From contig JADFYE010000019.1 of NCBI GenBank assembly GCA_015233195.1, positions 3,658-36,431 on the forward strand: a stretch of DNA of 32,774 nucleotides, read 5' to 3'. The translations under genes were made by a program, and so were the position numbers. A model generated the notes under the pieces. That model saw only the letters and a program-made list of their open reading frames with translations, did not search any database and was not told the DNA's origin. Source of the stretch: Candidatus Omnitrophota bacterium. Its GTDB lineage: Bacteria > Omnitrophota > Gorgyraeia > Zapsychrales > Zapsychraceae. This document shows positions 17,960 through 25,538 of this stretch, piece after piece. Every line of letters starts with the position of its first letter. Positions within the stretch are counted from its first letter, which is position 1.

Positions 17960-18376
17960 ATGATAACTCATTCCCCCGAAGAAACAATGGCGTTAGGCGC
18001 TGATTTGGCTAAAAAAATAAAACCCGGAACTATTATTTGTTTGTATGGTGATCTGGGTGCTGGGAAAACTACTTTAGTCCGTGGTTTGGCAAAAGGTTTA
18101 CGTTTAAAAATCGATGAAGTACATAGTCCTACTTTTACGTTATTGAATATTTATGAGAGTAAAGGCCGCAGGAGTTTATATCATTTCGATCTTTATCGTC
18201 TGGCAAAGCCAGAGGAGATTGAGCTTTTGGGTTATGAAGAATTTTTATATGGCAACGCGATTACAGTGATTGAATGGCCGGATAGATTAGGCGAGTTGCT
18301 GCCAAAAAAATATTTAAAAATTGAATTGTTGCATAGCGCCGAGACTGAGAGGGAAATAGTTATAAAAGAGTGCTGA
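17960..18376 (+). CDS. tsaE: TsaE, ATPase of the tRNA t6A modification system
   Basis: 138 residues with Walker A GDLGAGKTT from residue 30, then SPTFTLLN and YHFDLYRL, and the late IEWPDRL motif typical of TsaE. It works with TsaB, TsaC and TsaD in N6-threonylcarbamoyladenosine synthesis. tsaB lies one gene downstream, separated by a lipoprotein gene with its own promoter and terminator. Confidence 0.95.
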   Translation: MITHSPEETMALGADLAKKIKPGTIICLYGDLGAGKTTLVRGLAKGLRLKIDEVHSPTFTLLNIYESKGRRSLYHFDLYRLAKPEEIELLGYEEFLYGNAITVIEWPDRLGELLPKKYLKIELLHSAETEREIVIKEC

Positions 18377-18383
18377 AAGTATT

Positions 18384-18412
18384 ATTTTAAAAAAATAAAA
18401 TTTTGGTATAAT
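18384..18412 (+). promoter_or_regulatory. Likely promoter of the TRL-like lipoprotein gene
   Basis: A consensus TATAAT lies at 18407-18412, with a poor -35 (ATTTTA, about 17 bases upstream) and A/T-rich tracts around it. The lipoprotein start is 35 bases downstream with a GAAAGGA site. Confidence 0.5.
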
Positions 18413-18446
18413 AAAATTCTTATAAATACTAACGAAAGGAAAGCAG

Positions 18447-18764
18447 ATGAAAAAAAGATTAGCAGTTTTATCAGCAGTAGTTTTGACATGTTGTTTTGTT
18501 GCAGGATGCGCTACAATTTATCCTGTGGGTATGATTTATAGTGAAGTAGCTGTTCCGGTTGCAGTTGGCGCGGCTGACGGCACTTATTCTAAAGTTGGAA
18601 CTGCTACATCAAAGTCGTATTTGTATATGATCGCAGTTGGTGATTCAAGTATTGAAGCAGCTGCTAAAGCTGGCGGGATAACTAAAATTCAGTTCGTAGA
18701 CCATAAAGTAAAGAATGTTCTTGGCTTTATTGGTGAGTACACAACTTATGTATATGGGGATTAA
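18447..18764 (+). CDS. TRL-like family lipoprotein
   Basis: 105 residues. The first 21 form a lipoprotein signal peptide ending in the lipobox VAGC (Cys21). The remainder resembles the TRL-like family: IYPVGMIYSEVAVPVAV, the glycine-rich GTYSKVGTATSKSYLYMIAVGDSSIEAAAKAGGI, and a conserved IQFVDHKVKNVLG segment. Function of the family is unknown. The gene is a single-gene unit: its own TATAAT upstream, an intrinsic terminator 25 bases after the stop. Confidence 0.8.
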   Translation: MKKRLAVLSAVVLTCCFVAGCATIYPVGMIYSEVAVPVAVGAADGTYSKVGTATSKSYLYMIAVGDSSIEAAAKAGGITKIQFVDHKVKNVLGFIGEYTTYVYGD

Positions 18765-18788
18765 CAAAGTTAATCTGTTATTTTGATC

Positions 18789-18825
18789 AACCGGCTGGTT
18801 GCGAAATGCGATCAGTCGGTTTTTT
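18789..18825 (+). terminator. Intrinsic terminator between the lipoprotein gene and tsaB
   Basis: AACCGGCTG pairs with CAGTCGGTT (9 bp, one G-U), with further pairing inside, followed by a run of six T. The tsaB start codon is only 9 bases beyond it. Confidence 0.8.
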
Positions 18826-18833
18826 AGTATATT

Positions 18834-19517
18834 ATGAAACTATTATCTATTGATACATCTTCGAAAAATTTTTCCATAGCGATAAGCGATAACGAAAAAG
18901 TTTTGCGTCATCGTAACCTCGAATTAGGGAAACAACTTTCATCCTCTATAATTAAACATATAAAAAGTTTGTTGTCAGCCGCAAAGCTAAGCGTTAAGGA
19001 TGTTGATGCGTTGATAGTTGGTCTTGGACCAGGATCATTTACCAGTCTGCGGGTAGGTTTAGCTACGGGCAAGGCTTTGGCTTTAGCTTTGAAACTTCCG
19101 GTTATAGGGATCAGTAGTTTAGATGTGATTGCTATGAATGTAATCAAAGAAAAAAATATTTGTGTCATTAATGATGCGCGACGGGATCTGGTATATGCCG
19201 CGTTTTATAATGTTAATGCGGAAGGCAGATTAGAAAGAAGCGGAGAATATCTTTTAGTAGATCTTAAAAGCGTTTTATCTAAAATTAAAAAAGATTTTGC
19301 TATTTTAGGGGATGCTGTAAAAATGATAGTAGAGTCAGAGCGCAAACGTTTGATCGCTATGGGCTGTAAATTGTATGATGAAAAATATTGGTGTCCTCAG
19401 GCTAAATTTTTACCAGTGTTAGCTAAAGATAAGTTAGCAAATAAAAAGTTTGATGATCCAATTAAAATGGTTCCGTTATATCTGCACGCGGAAGATTGTC
19501 AGGTTTCGAAGAAATAA
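18834..19517 (+). CDS. tsaB: TsaB, scaffold subunit of the t6A synthase
   Basis: 227 residues of the ASKHA fold. N-terminal LLSIDTSSKNFSIAI and the middle VGLGPGSFTSLRVGLATGKALA are diagnostic for TsaB (YeaZ). It binds TsaD and TsaE. There is no ribosome-binding site in the few bases between the preceding terminator and the ATG, so initiation is unusual or depends on read-through. The stop shares a base with the alr start (TAATG). Confidence 0.94.
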   Translation: MKLLSIDTSSKNFSIAISDNEKVLRHRNLELGKQLSSSIIKHIKSLLSAAKLSVKDVDALIVGLGPGSFTSLRVGLATGKALALALKLPVIGISSLDVIAMNVIKEKNICVINDARRDLVYAAFYNVNAEGRLERSGEYLLVDLKSVLSKIKKDFAILGDAVKMIVESERKRLIAMGCKLYDEKYWCPQAKFLPVLAKDKLANKKFDDPIKMVPLYLHAEDCQVSKK

Positions 19518-20695
19518 TGGAAAATAAATTAGTCGCTCCAGTTACCTGGGTTGAAATTGATATGGCTGCTTTACGGCATAATCTCAAAGAGATTCGTGCG
19601 GTTGCTAGCCGCAATCCATTTTTTTTGCCTTTCCGTCCTGCAGGCAAGAAAAAAATTTTGGATGTGACGCAAATATTAGCAGTTATTAAAGCTGACGCGT
19701 ATGGTCATGGCATGGATGAGGTTGGAAAAGAGCTGGATAATTTAGGGGTGGGATTTTTTGGAGTTTCCGACGCGCCGGAAGGGATTAGACTTAGGGAATT
19801 AGGAATTAAAAAACCGATTTTGTTGTTTGAAAGTACTTTGCTTGATCAGGTGGAAGTTATAATAGATCATGAGCTGATGCCGGCAGTATGTACTTTAGAG
19901 CTTGCGAAAGCTTTGAATGAATATGGACGGAAAAGTAAAAAGCGCGTTGATATTCATGTGGTGATTGACACTGGTATGGGACGGTTAGGAGTTTGGCATA
20001 AAGATGCTTTTCAATTTATAGTTGAAGTAATGAGTATGAATTATTTACGGGTCATGGGAATAATGACTCATTTTCCTGCAGCAGATTCTGATCGTGCTTT
20101 TACTAAACAGCAAATAAAAATTTTGTATAATTTGGTTAAACGTCTTGATCGGGAAGGTTTAATTATTCCATACATTCATGCTGCTAATAGCATGGGTTTG
20201 GCTTCGTATGAAACTCATGTTTTAAATTTAGCTCGTCCAGGATTGATGTTATATGGACTTTATCCTCACCTTAGTCTTAAAAAAACCATATCGCTGAAAC
20301 CGGTAATGAGTGTTAAGACTAGGATACTGTTTTTAAAAGATGTTGAAAAAGGGCGGAGCATTAGTTACGGGCGCACTTTTTATACTCAAAAGTATATGAA
20401 AGTAGCAGTGGTTCCTATAGGGTATCACGACGGATATTTTAGGGCGCTGTCAAATAAGGCGCATATGATAGTTAATGGGGTACGTTGTCCAGTCATTGGC
20501 AGAATAACCATGGATCAGACCATGCTGGATGTTTCTGATGTTCAAGATTTTTCTGCAGGTATGCCGGTTACGGTAATAGGTCGAGAAGGAAGCGTGGAAG
20601 TTACCGCTGATGAATTAGCAGATCTTGCAGGTACGATAAATTATGAAATAGTCTGCAGTTTGGGCAACCGTTTGCCTCGGATATACAAGAGTTAA
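19517..20695 (+). CDS. alr: Alanine racemase
   Basis: About 393 residues. The PLP lysine is in VIKADAYGHG (Lys58), the substrate Tyr in SYGRTFYT (Tyr284), and the C-terminal NYEIVCSLGNRLPRIY is typical. It makes D-alanine for peptidoglycan. The ATG at 19517 is preferred over a TTG at 19496 in the same frame because it leaves a short lead before the conserved VTWVEIDMAALRHNL. The 3' end converges on lptG, with the two stop codons overlapping. Confidence 0.95.
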   Translation: MENKLVAPVTWVEIDMAALRHNLKEIRAVASRNPFFLPFRPAGKKKILDVTQILAVIKADAYGHGMDEVGKELDNLGVGFFGVSDAPEGIRLRELGIKKPILLFESTLLDQVEVIIDHELMPAVCTLELAKALNEYGRKSKKRVDIHVVIDTGMGRLGVWHKDAFQFIVEVMSMNYLRVMGIMTHFPAADSDRAFTKQQIKILYNLVKRLDREGLIIPYIHAANSMGLASYETHVLNLARPGLMLYGLYPHLSLKKTISLKPVMSVKTRILFLKDVEKGRSISYGRTFYTQKYMKVAVVPIGYHDGYFRALSNKAHMIVNGVRCPVIGRITMDQTMLDVSDVQDFSAGMPVTVIGREGSVEVTADELADLAGTINYEIVCSLGNRLPRIYKS

Positions 20696-21795
20696 AATTT
20701 TTCTTCGATTAAATAAAACGCTCCCAGCGCGAAAACTACCGGAGTACAGAATGCGGCTACTATTGGAGGGAAAGCACCACCTTTGCCTAAAGCCAGAGTA
20801 ACTGCGTTTACTACGTAGTATAAAAATCCAATCAGAAGCGCGATACCGAAACACGCGAAAGTTGATCCTCGTCGTCCTCTTACTAAAAGCGCAAAAGGCA
20901 TTCCCACTAATACCAAAACTATATTCATCATCGGATAGGCGAATTTTTGGAACAAATCTACTTTAAGATTTTCTAATGCGCGGGTTGCTCCGCTGTGCGC
21001 GAACCTTTCAATGTATTGGGATAATTGTTTTATATTCATGACTTGAACATTAACCCGTTGTTTTAAAAAATCTTCCGGAGTTTCTTTTATATCCATAAGT
21101 TTTTCTTTGTATATTTTAACTATTGACGGTGATTGTAAATTTTCATCAAATAAGGAAATTTGGCAGTCAGTGAATTTCCAGGCTATTCCAGTCCATATTC
21201 CGTTTAAAGCTGAGATTTTTTGTTTGATATTTTGTTTGGCGTCGTTTTCGATAATAGTGATGCCAGTAAGATCAAAGGTTTTAGTATCGAAAGAGTCAAT
21301 GAAATATAAACGATTCTGCAGACCGTAAAAGGTAAGATTTTTTATATTTTCTTTTTGTTGTTTAGTGGGATCGGATTTTATGGTCAGATATTCCAGCTGG
21401 ATTTTTTTACCTTCAATGGTAGCGTTTGGTATGAACCGTTCATTAGCAAAAAATATAAGAATAGCAACTAATACACTTAACAACATGGCTGGTCGGCTGA
21501 TCTGCCAGAAATTTAAACCACTGGCGCGCATAGCAATAATTTCATTGTGACTATTAAGCTGGCTATAAGTAAAGATACATGCTAATAAGCAGGCTATAGG
21601 TATGACTTGGATCATCATGGTGGGAACAAAATATGTATAATATGTCAGCATTATTGTCATCGGGACTTTAAAGCTTATGATCTCTTCTAAATTTGTAGTG
21701 ATATCTATCAGGATATAAATAAATGCAAATATCAGAAGAATCAAAAAGAAATTCTGAATAATTGAGCGGGTTATGTATTTATCTAAGATACGCAT
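20692..21795 (-). CDS. lptG: LptF/LptG-family permease, second of the pair (LptG-like)
   Basis: 367 residues of the YjgP/YjgQ family. Three transmembrane helices occur near the N-terminus (about 12-125, including IYILIDITTNLEE and the NSHNEIIAMRASG coupling helix), a periplasmic beta domain is in the middle and three helices lie at the end. The family forms the membrane part of the LPS exporter with LptB. It overlaps the upstream permease by 13 bases. LptG identity is assigned by order only; the two paralogues cannot be told apart with certainty by eye. Confidence 0.85.
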   Translation of the reverse strand: MRILDKYITRSIIQNFFLILLIFAFIYILIDITTNLEEIISFKVPMTIMLTYYTYFVPTMMIQVIPIACLLACIFTYSQLNSHNEIIAMRASGLNFWQISRPAMLLSVLVAILIFFANERFIPNATIEGKKIQLEYLTIKSDPTKQQKENIKNLTFYGLQNRLYFIDSFDTKTFDLTGITIIENDAKQNIKQKISALNGIWTGIAWKFTDCQISLFDENLQSPSIVKIYKEKLMDIKETPEDFLKQRVNVQVMNIKQLSQYIERFAHSGATRALENLKVDLFQKFAYPMMNIVLVLVGMPFALLVRGRRGSTFACFGIALLIGFLYYVVNAVTLALGKGGAFPPIVAAFCTPVVFALGAFYLIEEKF

Positions 21796-22868
21796 TTTAG
21801 GTTTAAAATTCCTGCAGTGGTTATTCCAATTAAATTAGGCATCCACATCACCCAGGCTGGATCTGCAATACGTTGGGAACTTAAGGCTTCAGCTCCCATG
21901 GATAATAAATAATATATTACGGTGCAAATGACCGCAAAAAGAACATTAGCTGATTTTTCCCGCTTATTGGTTATAACAGCTATTGGGAATCCGATAAGTA
22001 TGAATACAAAAGGAGAGAAGGACCAAGTAATCTTACGCCAGTATTCTGTCCGTAGATCAGTAACATCAACTAATAATTGTTCCATTTTTACGATTTCTTC
22101 TCTCAATTCTTTTAGAGACATACTTTTAGGTTTTTTGGAAATTATCTGTTTACGGTTTGAGAGATCGAGCGTAATAAAATAATTATCAAAATTTATTTTA
22201 TAAAACGAATTGCCGTTTTTTAGATCCGGCTGGTCAGCAGTACCTTCCATTAATTTTAATTTGATCTGCTCTTTGCCTGGTATAGTCGTAAATTCGCCTC
22301 TTTTAGCGATAATGGTACGGGTCGGACCTTTCTCTTGAGGCTGATAAATAGTTACGTTGGTTAATTTATAACCATCTATTTTATGAATGAATAATATCTG
22401 TCCGTTAAAGGAGCTTATAAATACTCCGGCTTCCAAAAGCGCGGTAGGATTTTCCACGCCGAGATTTTTCATTAATACCCGTTGTTTATGGTGGGCAAAA
22501 GGGATAACCCTTTCATTAAGAATAATGCAGAATAAACTTAGTATCAAACCTAAAATCGCTAAAGGGAATAAAATATTAGTTAAATGTATGCCGTTAGCTC
22601 TTATTGCCATGATTTCGTTGTCGGACGATAAACGGCTGAACGCTATGATCACGCCGATCAGACATGCGATCGGCAAGGTATAGCCTAATAGTACAGGAAC
22701 TGAAAGGATAAAGATTTTACCGATGGATAGTAAACTCACTCCTTTATTTATGACGAGATTAGTCAATGGAATAAGGTTGCCCAAGAGGAAAATACCGGTC
22801 AATACCCCGAGGCACAAGAAAAATGGGGTAATACATTCTTTTAATATGTAATTACGTAATATTTTCAT
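21783..22868 (-). CDS. lptF: LptF/LptG-family permease, first of the pair (LptF-like)
   Basis: 361 residues with the same architecture: N-terminal helices including the ISLLSIGK region and the SSDNEIMAIRANGI coupling motif, a periplasmic domain (about 130-270) and a C-terminal trio of helices. Paired adjacent genes are the normal arrangement for LptF-LptG. Presence of both is good evidence for an LPS-bearing outer membrane. The start lies just downstream of dispersed repeat copy B. No lptB or lptC is in the window. Confidence 0.85.
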   Translation of the reverse strand: MKILRNYILKECITPFFLCLGVLTGIFLLGNLIPLTNLVINKGVSLLSIGKIFILSVPVLLGYTLPIACLIGVIIAFSRLSSDNEIMAIRANGIHLTNILFPLAILGLILSLFCIILNERVIPFAHHKQRVLMKNLGVENPTALLEAGVFISSFNGQILFIHKIDGYKLTNVTIYQPQEKGPTRTIIAKRGEFTTIPGKEQIKLKLMEGTADQPDLKNGNSFYKINFDNYFITLDLSNRKQIISKKPKSMSLKELREEIVKMEQLLVDVTDLRTEYWRKITWSFSPFVFILIGFPIAVITNKREKSANVLFAVICTVIYYLLSMGAEALSSQRIADPAWVMWMPNLIGITTAGILNLKCVS

Positions 22869-22907
22869 AATTTTTTATAAATATTTTGGTAAATTTTTTT
22901 AAAAAAA

Positions 22908-23080
22908 CTGCGGTATTTTGCGGAACGCTTGTTTAACCCGGCGACCGAGGACGCAATGTCCGAAGTAGTGCCGGGAGCTCCCGCGAGCGGTCGAGCAAAT
23001 CTTCGCTCGAAGATAATTATCGCTCTCCCCGCTTTCAGCGTGGATCCGTGCCCGCTCAAATTATCTACGTCCGCTTCAAT
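22908..23080 (-). repeat. Dispersed structured repeat, copy B
   Basis: Lies between comF and lptF. On the minus strand it matches 9575-9697 in the order ATTGAAGCGGACGTAGATAA, CGGGCACGG, AGAGCGA, AATTATCTTCGAG, AGCGTTCCG, with about 50 extra bases. Internal symmetry includes AGATAATT/AATTATCT, the palindrome ATCTTCGAGCGAAGAT and, in the extra part, CGGGAGCTCCCG. It is richer in G+C than its surroundings and has no ORF. Confidence 0.75.
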
Positions 23081-23121
23081 ACCTGCGTTTTTTAAGTGAA
23101 AAATTTACTTTTTTACTATAT

Positions 23122-23856
23122 CTACATATTTCTATTAACAATAGCCAAAGTCAGAACACCTACGGTGGCGGCGCCGGCTTGTTTTAATGTTTTTGCTGCT
23201 TCAGAAACAGTTGCGCCGGTAGTTAATAAATCGTCGATTATTAATATATTTTTTAATTTTATAACTTCAGAATGTTTTATTCTAAAAGCGCCTTGGATGT
23301 TTGTCCAGCGTTCTTTTTGATCAAAGTTAGTTTGGGTTTGGGTGTTTCGCGTCCGAATTATCGCCGTATTGCATATAGGTATCTGATATTTTTCACTTAT
23401 CATTTGACCTAGGATTTGGGATTGGTTGAATCCGCGTTCCCGCATTTTTGCGGGATGCAAGGGTATGGGAATTATAAGTTCAAATTGTTTAATATCTAGG
23501 TTATGTCTTTCTAAAAAAGTAGTCATTAACCGTAGGAATTCGTGTTTTAAAAATAGTTGGTGGTGATATTTGAAGTTGTGTAATAGTGTTCGTAAAGGTT
23601 CTTCATACGATAGACAGCACCAGGCAAAATCAAAAAATATTTCATTATCAGCACAGTTCTCACATAAGGCACTGCTCGAATGTTTCATGTTGCGGGAACA
23701 TTTGGGGCAAAAACGCGGCACATTTAATTTTATTTTACTGCGGCATTCTGGGCAGAGAAAGTCCTTGGACGAGCGAGAACGCGTATAATTTTTACATAGG
23801 GAACAATTTTGGGGATAGACCAGATCAATAAAGTATTTGAAAAAGTCTTTAATCAC
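23122..23856 (-). CDS. comF: ComF-family phosphoribosyltransferase-like protein
   Basis: About 244 residues. Two N-terminal zinc-finger cysteine pairs (CSLC, CPEC, CPKC, CENC) precede a PRTase-like domain with IIPIPLHPAKMRERGFNQSQ and the PRPP loop LIIDDLLTTGAT. ComFC proteins act in DNA uptake in competent bacteria, and many have unknown roles. The frame stays open to a TTG at 23892, but that TTG is the -35 of a good promoter. GTG 23856 gives MIKDFFKYFIDLVYPQNCSLC, the usual family beginning, almost at the predicted transcription start. Confidence 0.85.
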   Translation of the reverse strand: MIKDFFKYFIDLVYPQNCSLCKNYTRSRSSKDFLCPECRSKIKLNVPRFCPKCSRNMKHSSSALCENCADNEIFFDFAWCCLSYEEPLRTLLHNFKYHHQLFLKHEFLRLMTTFLERHNLDIKQFELIIPIPLHPAKMRERGFNQSQILGQMISEKYQIPICNTAIIRTRNTQTQTNFDQKERWTNIQGAFRIKHSEVIKLKNILIIDDLLTTGATVSEAAKTLKQAGAATVGVLTLAIVNRNM

Positions 23857-23863
23857 AGAAAAA

Positions 23864-23892
23864 AGAATAGCATAGGATAGGTAAAAGGTCAA
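23864..23892 (-). promoter_or_regulatory. Candidate comF promoter
   Basis: On the minus strand TTGACC (23892-23887), a 17-base spacer and TATTCT (23869-23864). The predicted start of transcription is about 23857, next to the GTG at 23856, which would make the message leaderless. Confidence 0.5.
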
Positions 23893-23899
23893 AGGGCAG

Positions 23900-23927
23900 T
23901 TGCCTTTCTCGTTCTTTTTGGTATGCT
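23900..23927 (+). promoter_or_regulatory. Candidate promoter of the small secreted protein gene
   Basis: TTGCCT, a 16-base spacer and TATGCT, with a second TATAAT at 23933-23938. It is back-to-back with the comF promoter. The gene it serves has a strong GGAGGAG site. Confidence 0.45.
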
Positions 23928-23963
23928 ATTTATATAATTAATAAGTCAAACTGGAGGAGTTTT

Positions 23964-24269
23964 ATGAAAAAGATAGTATTGATGTTTTTGGCTTTTGTAT
24001 TTGTGTGTACTACAGCGTTCGCGTTCATTTATGAAGGCAAGATTATGACTAAAGAAGAGATCAAACAGCTTACTGATGATGCTTTGATCCAGACTTTCAC
24101 TGAGATTATGATTGAGAAACGTGCTACCCAGGAATTTCATCGCAATACTGGATTCACGCCTAAAGAATATGAAAATTTTAAATTATTGTTGGGTTTTATT
24201 ATTAATTTGAGGAGAGAATTTGTTTCGCGTAATATAGAAGTCCCACCGATAGAAGATTGGATTAAATGA
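23964..24269 (+). CDS. Small secreted protein of unknown function
   Basis: 101 residues with a clear signal peptide (MKKIVLMFLAFVFVCTTAFA, cleavage near residue 20). The mature part is helical and charged, with IMTKEEIKQLTDDALIQTFTEIMIEKRATQEFH. I recognise no family. The ribosome-binding site GGAGGAG, 5 bases before the ATG, is one of the strongest in the window, suggesting good expression. The TGA stop is formed by the first bases of a palindromic repeat. Confidence 0.75.
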   Translation: MKKIVLMFLAFVFVCTTAFAFIYEGKIMTKEEIKQLTDDALIQTFTEIMIEKRATQEFHRNTGFTPKEYENFKLLLGFIINLRREFVSRNIEVPPIEDWIK

Positions 24270-24309
24270 TCCCCTCTCCAGCCTTTGGGGAGAGGGTTAG
24301 GGTGAGGGG
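24267..24309 (+). repeat. 43-bp palindromic repeat, copy 1
   Basis: TGATCCCCTCTCC, a short loop, GGGGAGAGGG, then TTAGGGTGAGGGG. It differs from 25479-25521 at two loop bases only. The hairpin part is CCCTCTCC/GGAGAGGG. The two copies are direct repeats enclosing pyrE-maf. Confidence 0.85.
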
Positions 24310-24350
24310 ATTGATTTTAATAAATTTTAAAAAATTTGAAAGGGTTTGAT

Positions 24351-24902
24351 ATGTTGGTAGAAAAACGTAAACGGTTGTTGGAAATTATTACTAAAGATGC
24401 TTATTTCCGTGAAAAGATCATTCTTTCGTCTGGAAAAGAAAGTGATTTTTACATTGACGCTCGTCTGGTAACGCTTAATGCCGAAGGCGTGACTTTGATA
24501 GCAGAGATAGTACTCGATATGTTAAAAGGTGACAAAATTACAGCAATAGGCGGACCAACTTTGGGAGCTGATCCAATGGTTGGCGCGTTTGGCGTCATTA
24601 GTTTTCAGTCAGGTCATCCGCTTAAAACATTTATCATTCGTAAAGAGCCCAAAAAGCATGGTAAACAAAAACAGATCGAAGGTCCGGTTTTGACTGTGCA
24701 GGATAATATAGTGCTGGTTGATGATGTTGCTACTACAGGTAAAGCTTTTTTACAGTCTTTGGATGTGTTTGACCAAATGGGATTAAAAGCTAAAAAAGCA
24801 GTTTGTATAGTTGATCGTAATGAAGGAGCAAGAGAAGCGTTGGCAGCGAGAGGCTGCGAATTGGTGAGTATATTTGATATTGGGGAGATACATAAAAAAT
24901 GA
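24351..24902 (+). CDS. pyrE: Orotate phosphoribosyltransferase
   Basis: About 183 residues. SSGKESDFYIDARLVTL, IGGPTLGADPM, the FIIRKEPKKHGKQKQIEG loop and the PRPP-binding LVDDVATTGKA identify PyrE. It converts orotate to OMP in pyrimidine synthesis. ATG 24351 has GAAAGGG 6 bases ahead; a TTG at 24336 lies in frame but lacks a site. It overlaps maf as ATGA. Confidence 0.95.
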   Translation: MLVEKRKRLLEIITKDAYFREKIILSSGKESDFYIDARLVTLNAEGVTLIAEIVLDMLKGDKITAIGGPTLGADPMVGAFGVISFQSGHPLKTFIIRKEPKKHGKQKQIEGPVLTVQDNIVLVDDVATTGKAFLQSLDVFDQMGLKAKKAVCIVDRNEGAREALAARGCELVSIFDIGEIHKK

Positions 24903-25477
24903 AGAAACTAATTCTCGCTTCCGGATCTGCTCAGCGCCGGAAGCTTCTTAAATTATTAGATGTTAAATTTACCGTTATACGCAGTGATGCTCCAGAATTG
25001 AGTAAAATAAAGACTACTTGCGAAGATCTGGTTAAGCATAACGCGTTGATCAAAGCCCGCGATGTTGCTTCCCGTCTAAAAAAAGGCGTAGTTATTGGCG
25101 CTGATACAGTCGTATATTTAGGTGGGAAAAAACTTATACTTAAACCAAAATCTTTGCAGGAAGCTAAGCGTAATTTAAAACTGTTATTTCGTCGTCCGCA
25201 ATGGGTTTTAACTGGTGTAGCAGTTATTGACGTTGAAACTGGCAAAGAATTGGTTGAGTATGAAAAAACGCGTGTATATATGGAGCCATTGACTGACGCA
25301 GAGATAGATAGGTATTACGAAAAAATGTCGCCATTGGATAAAGCTGGCGGATTTGATATTGAAGGACGCGGGTCGGCTTTTATTCATAGGATTGAAGGTT
25401 GTTATACTAACGTGATCGGTCTGCCTATGGCTCGGTTGTTTGAAATGTTAAAAAAATTTGATATATCACTTATATAA
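24899..25477 (+). CDS. maf: Maf-family nucleotide pyrophosphatase
   Basis: 192 residues with LILASGSAQRRKLLKLL at the N-terminus, GADTVV in the middle, and the DKAGGFDIEGRGSAFIHRIEGCYTNVIGLP block at the end. Maf proteins hydrolyse non-canonical or standard nucleoside triphosphates and are linked to septum formation. Together with pyrE it forms a two-gene unit enclosed by direct repeats. Confidence 0.94.
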   Translation: MKKLILASGSAQRRKLLKLLDVKFTVIRSDAPELSKIKTTCEDLVKHNALIKARDVASRLKKGVVIGADTVVYLGGKKLILKPKSLQEAKRNLKLLFRRPQWVLTGVAVIDVETGKELVEYEKTRVYMEPLTDAEIDRYYEKMSPLDKAGGFDIEGRGSAFIHRIEGCYTNVIGLPMARLFEMLKKFDISLI

Positions 25478-25478
25478 G

Positions 25479-25521
25479 TGATCCCCTCTCCAGCCTCCGG
25501 GGAGAGGGTTAGGGTGAGGGG
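25479..25521 (+). repeat. 43-bp palindromic repeat, copy 2
   Basis: Same sequence and orientation as 24267-24309 except CC for TT in the loop. Just downstream, TTTGGGGG gives the M48 gene its purine-rich upstream region. Confidence 0.85.
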
Positions 25522-25538
25522 TTTGGGGGTTTAAATAT

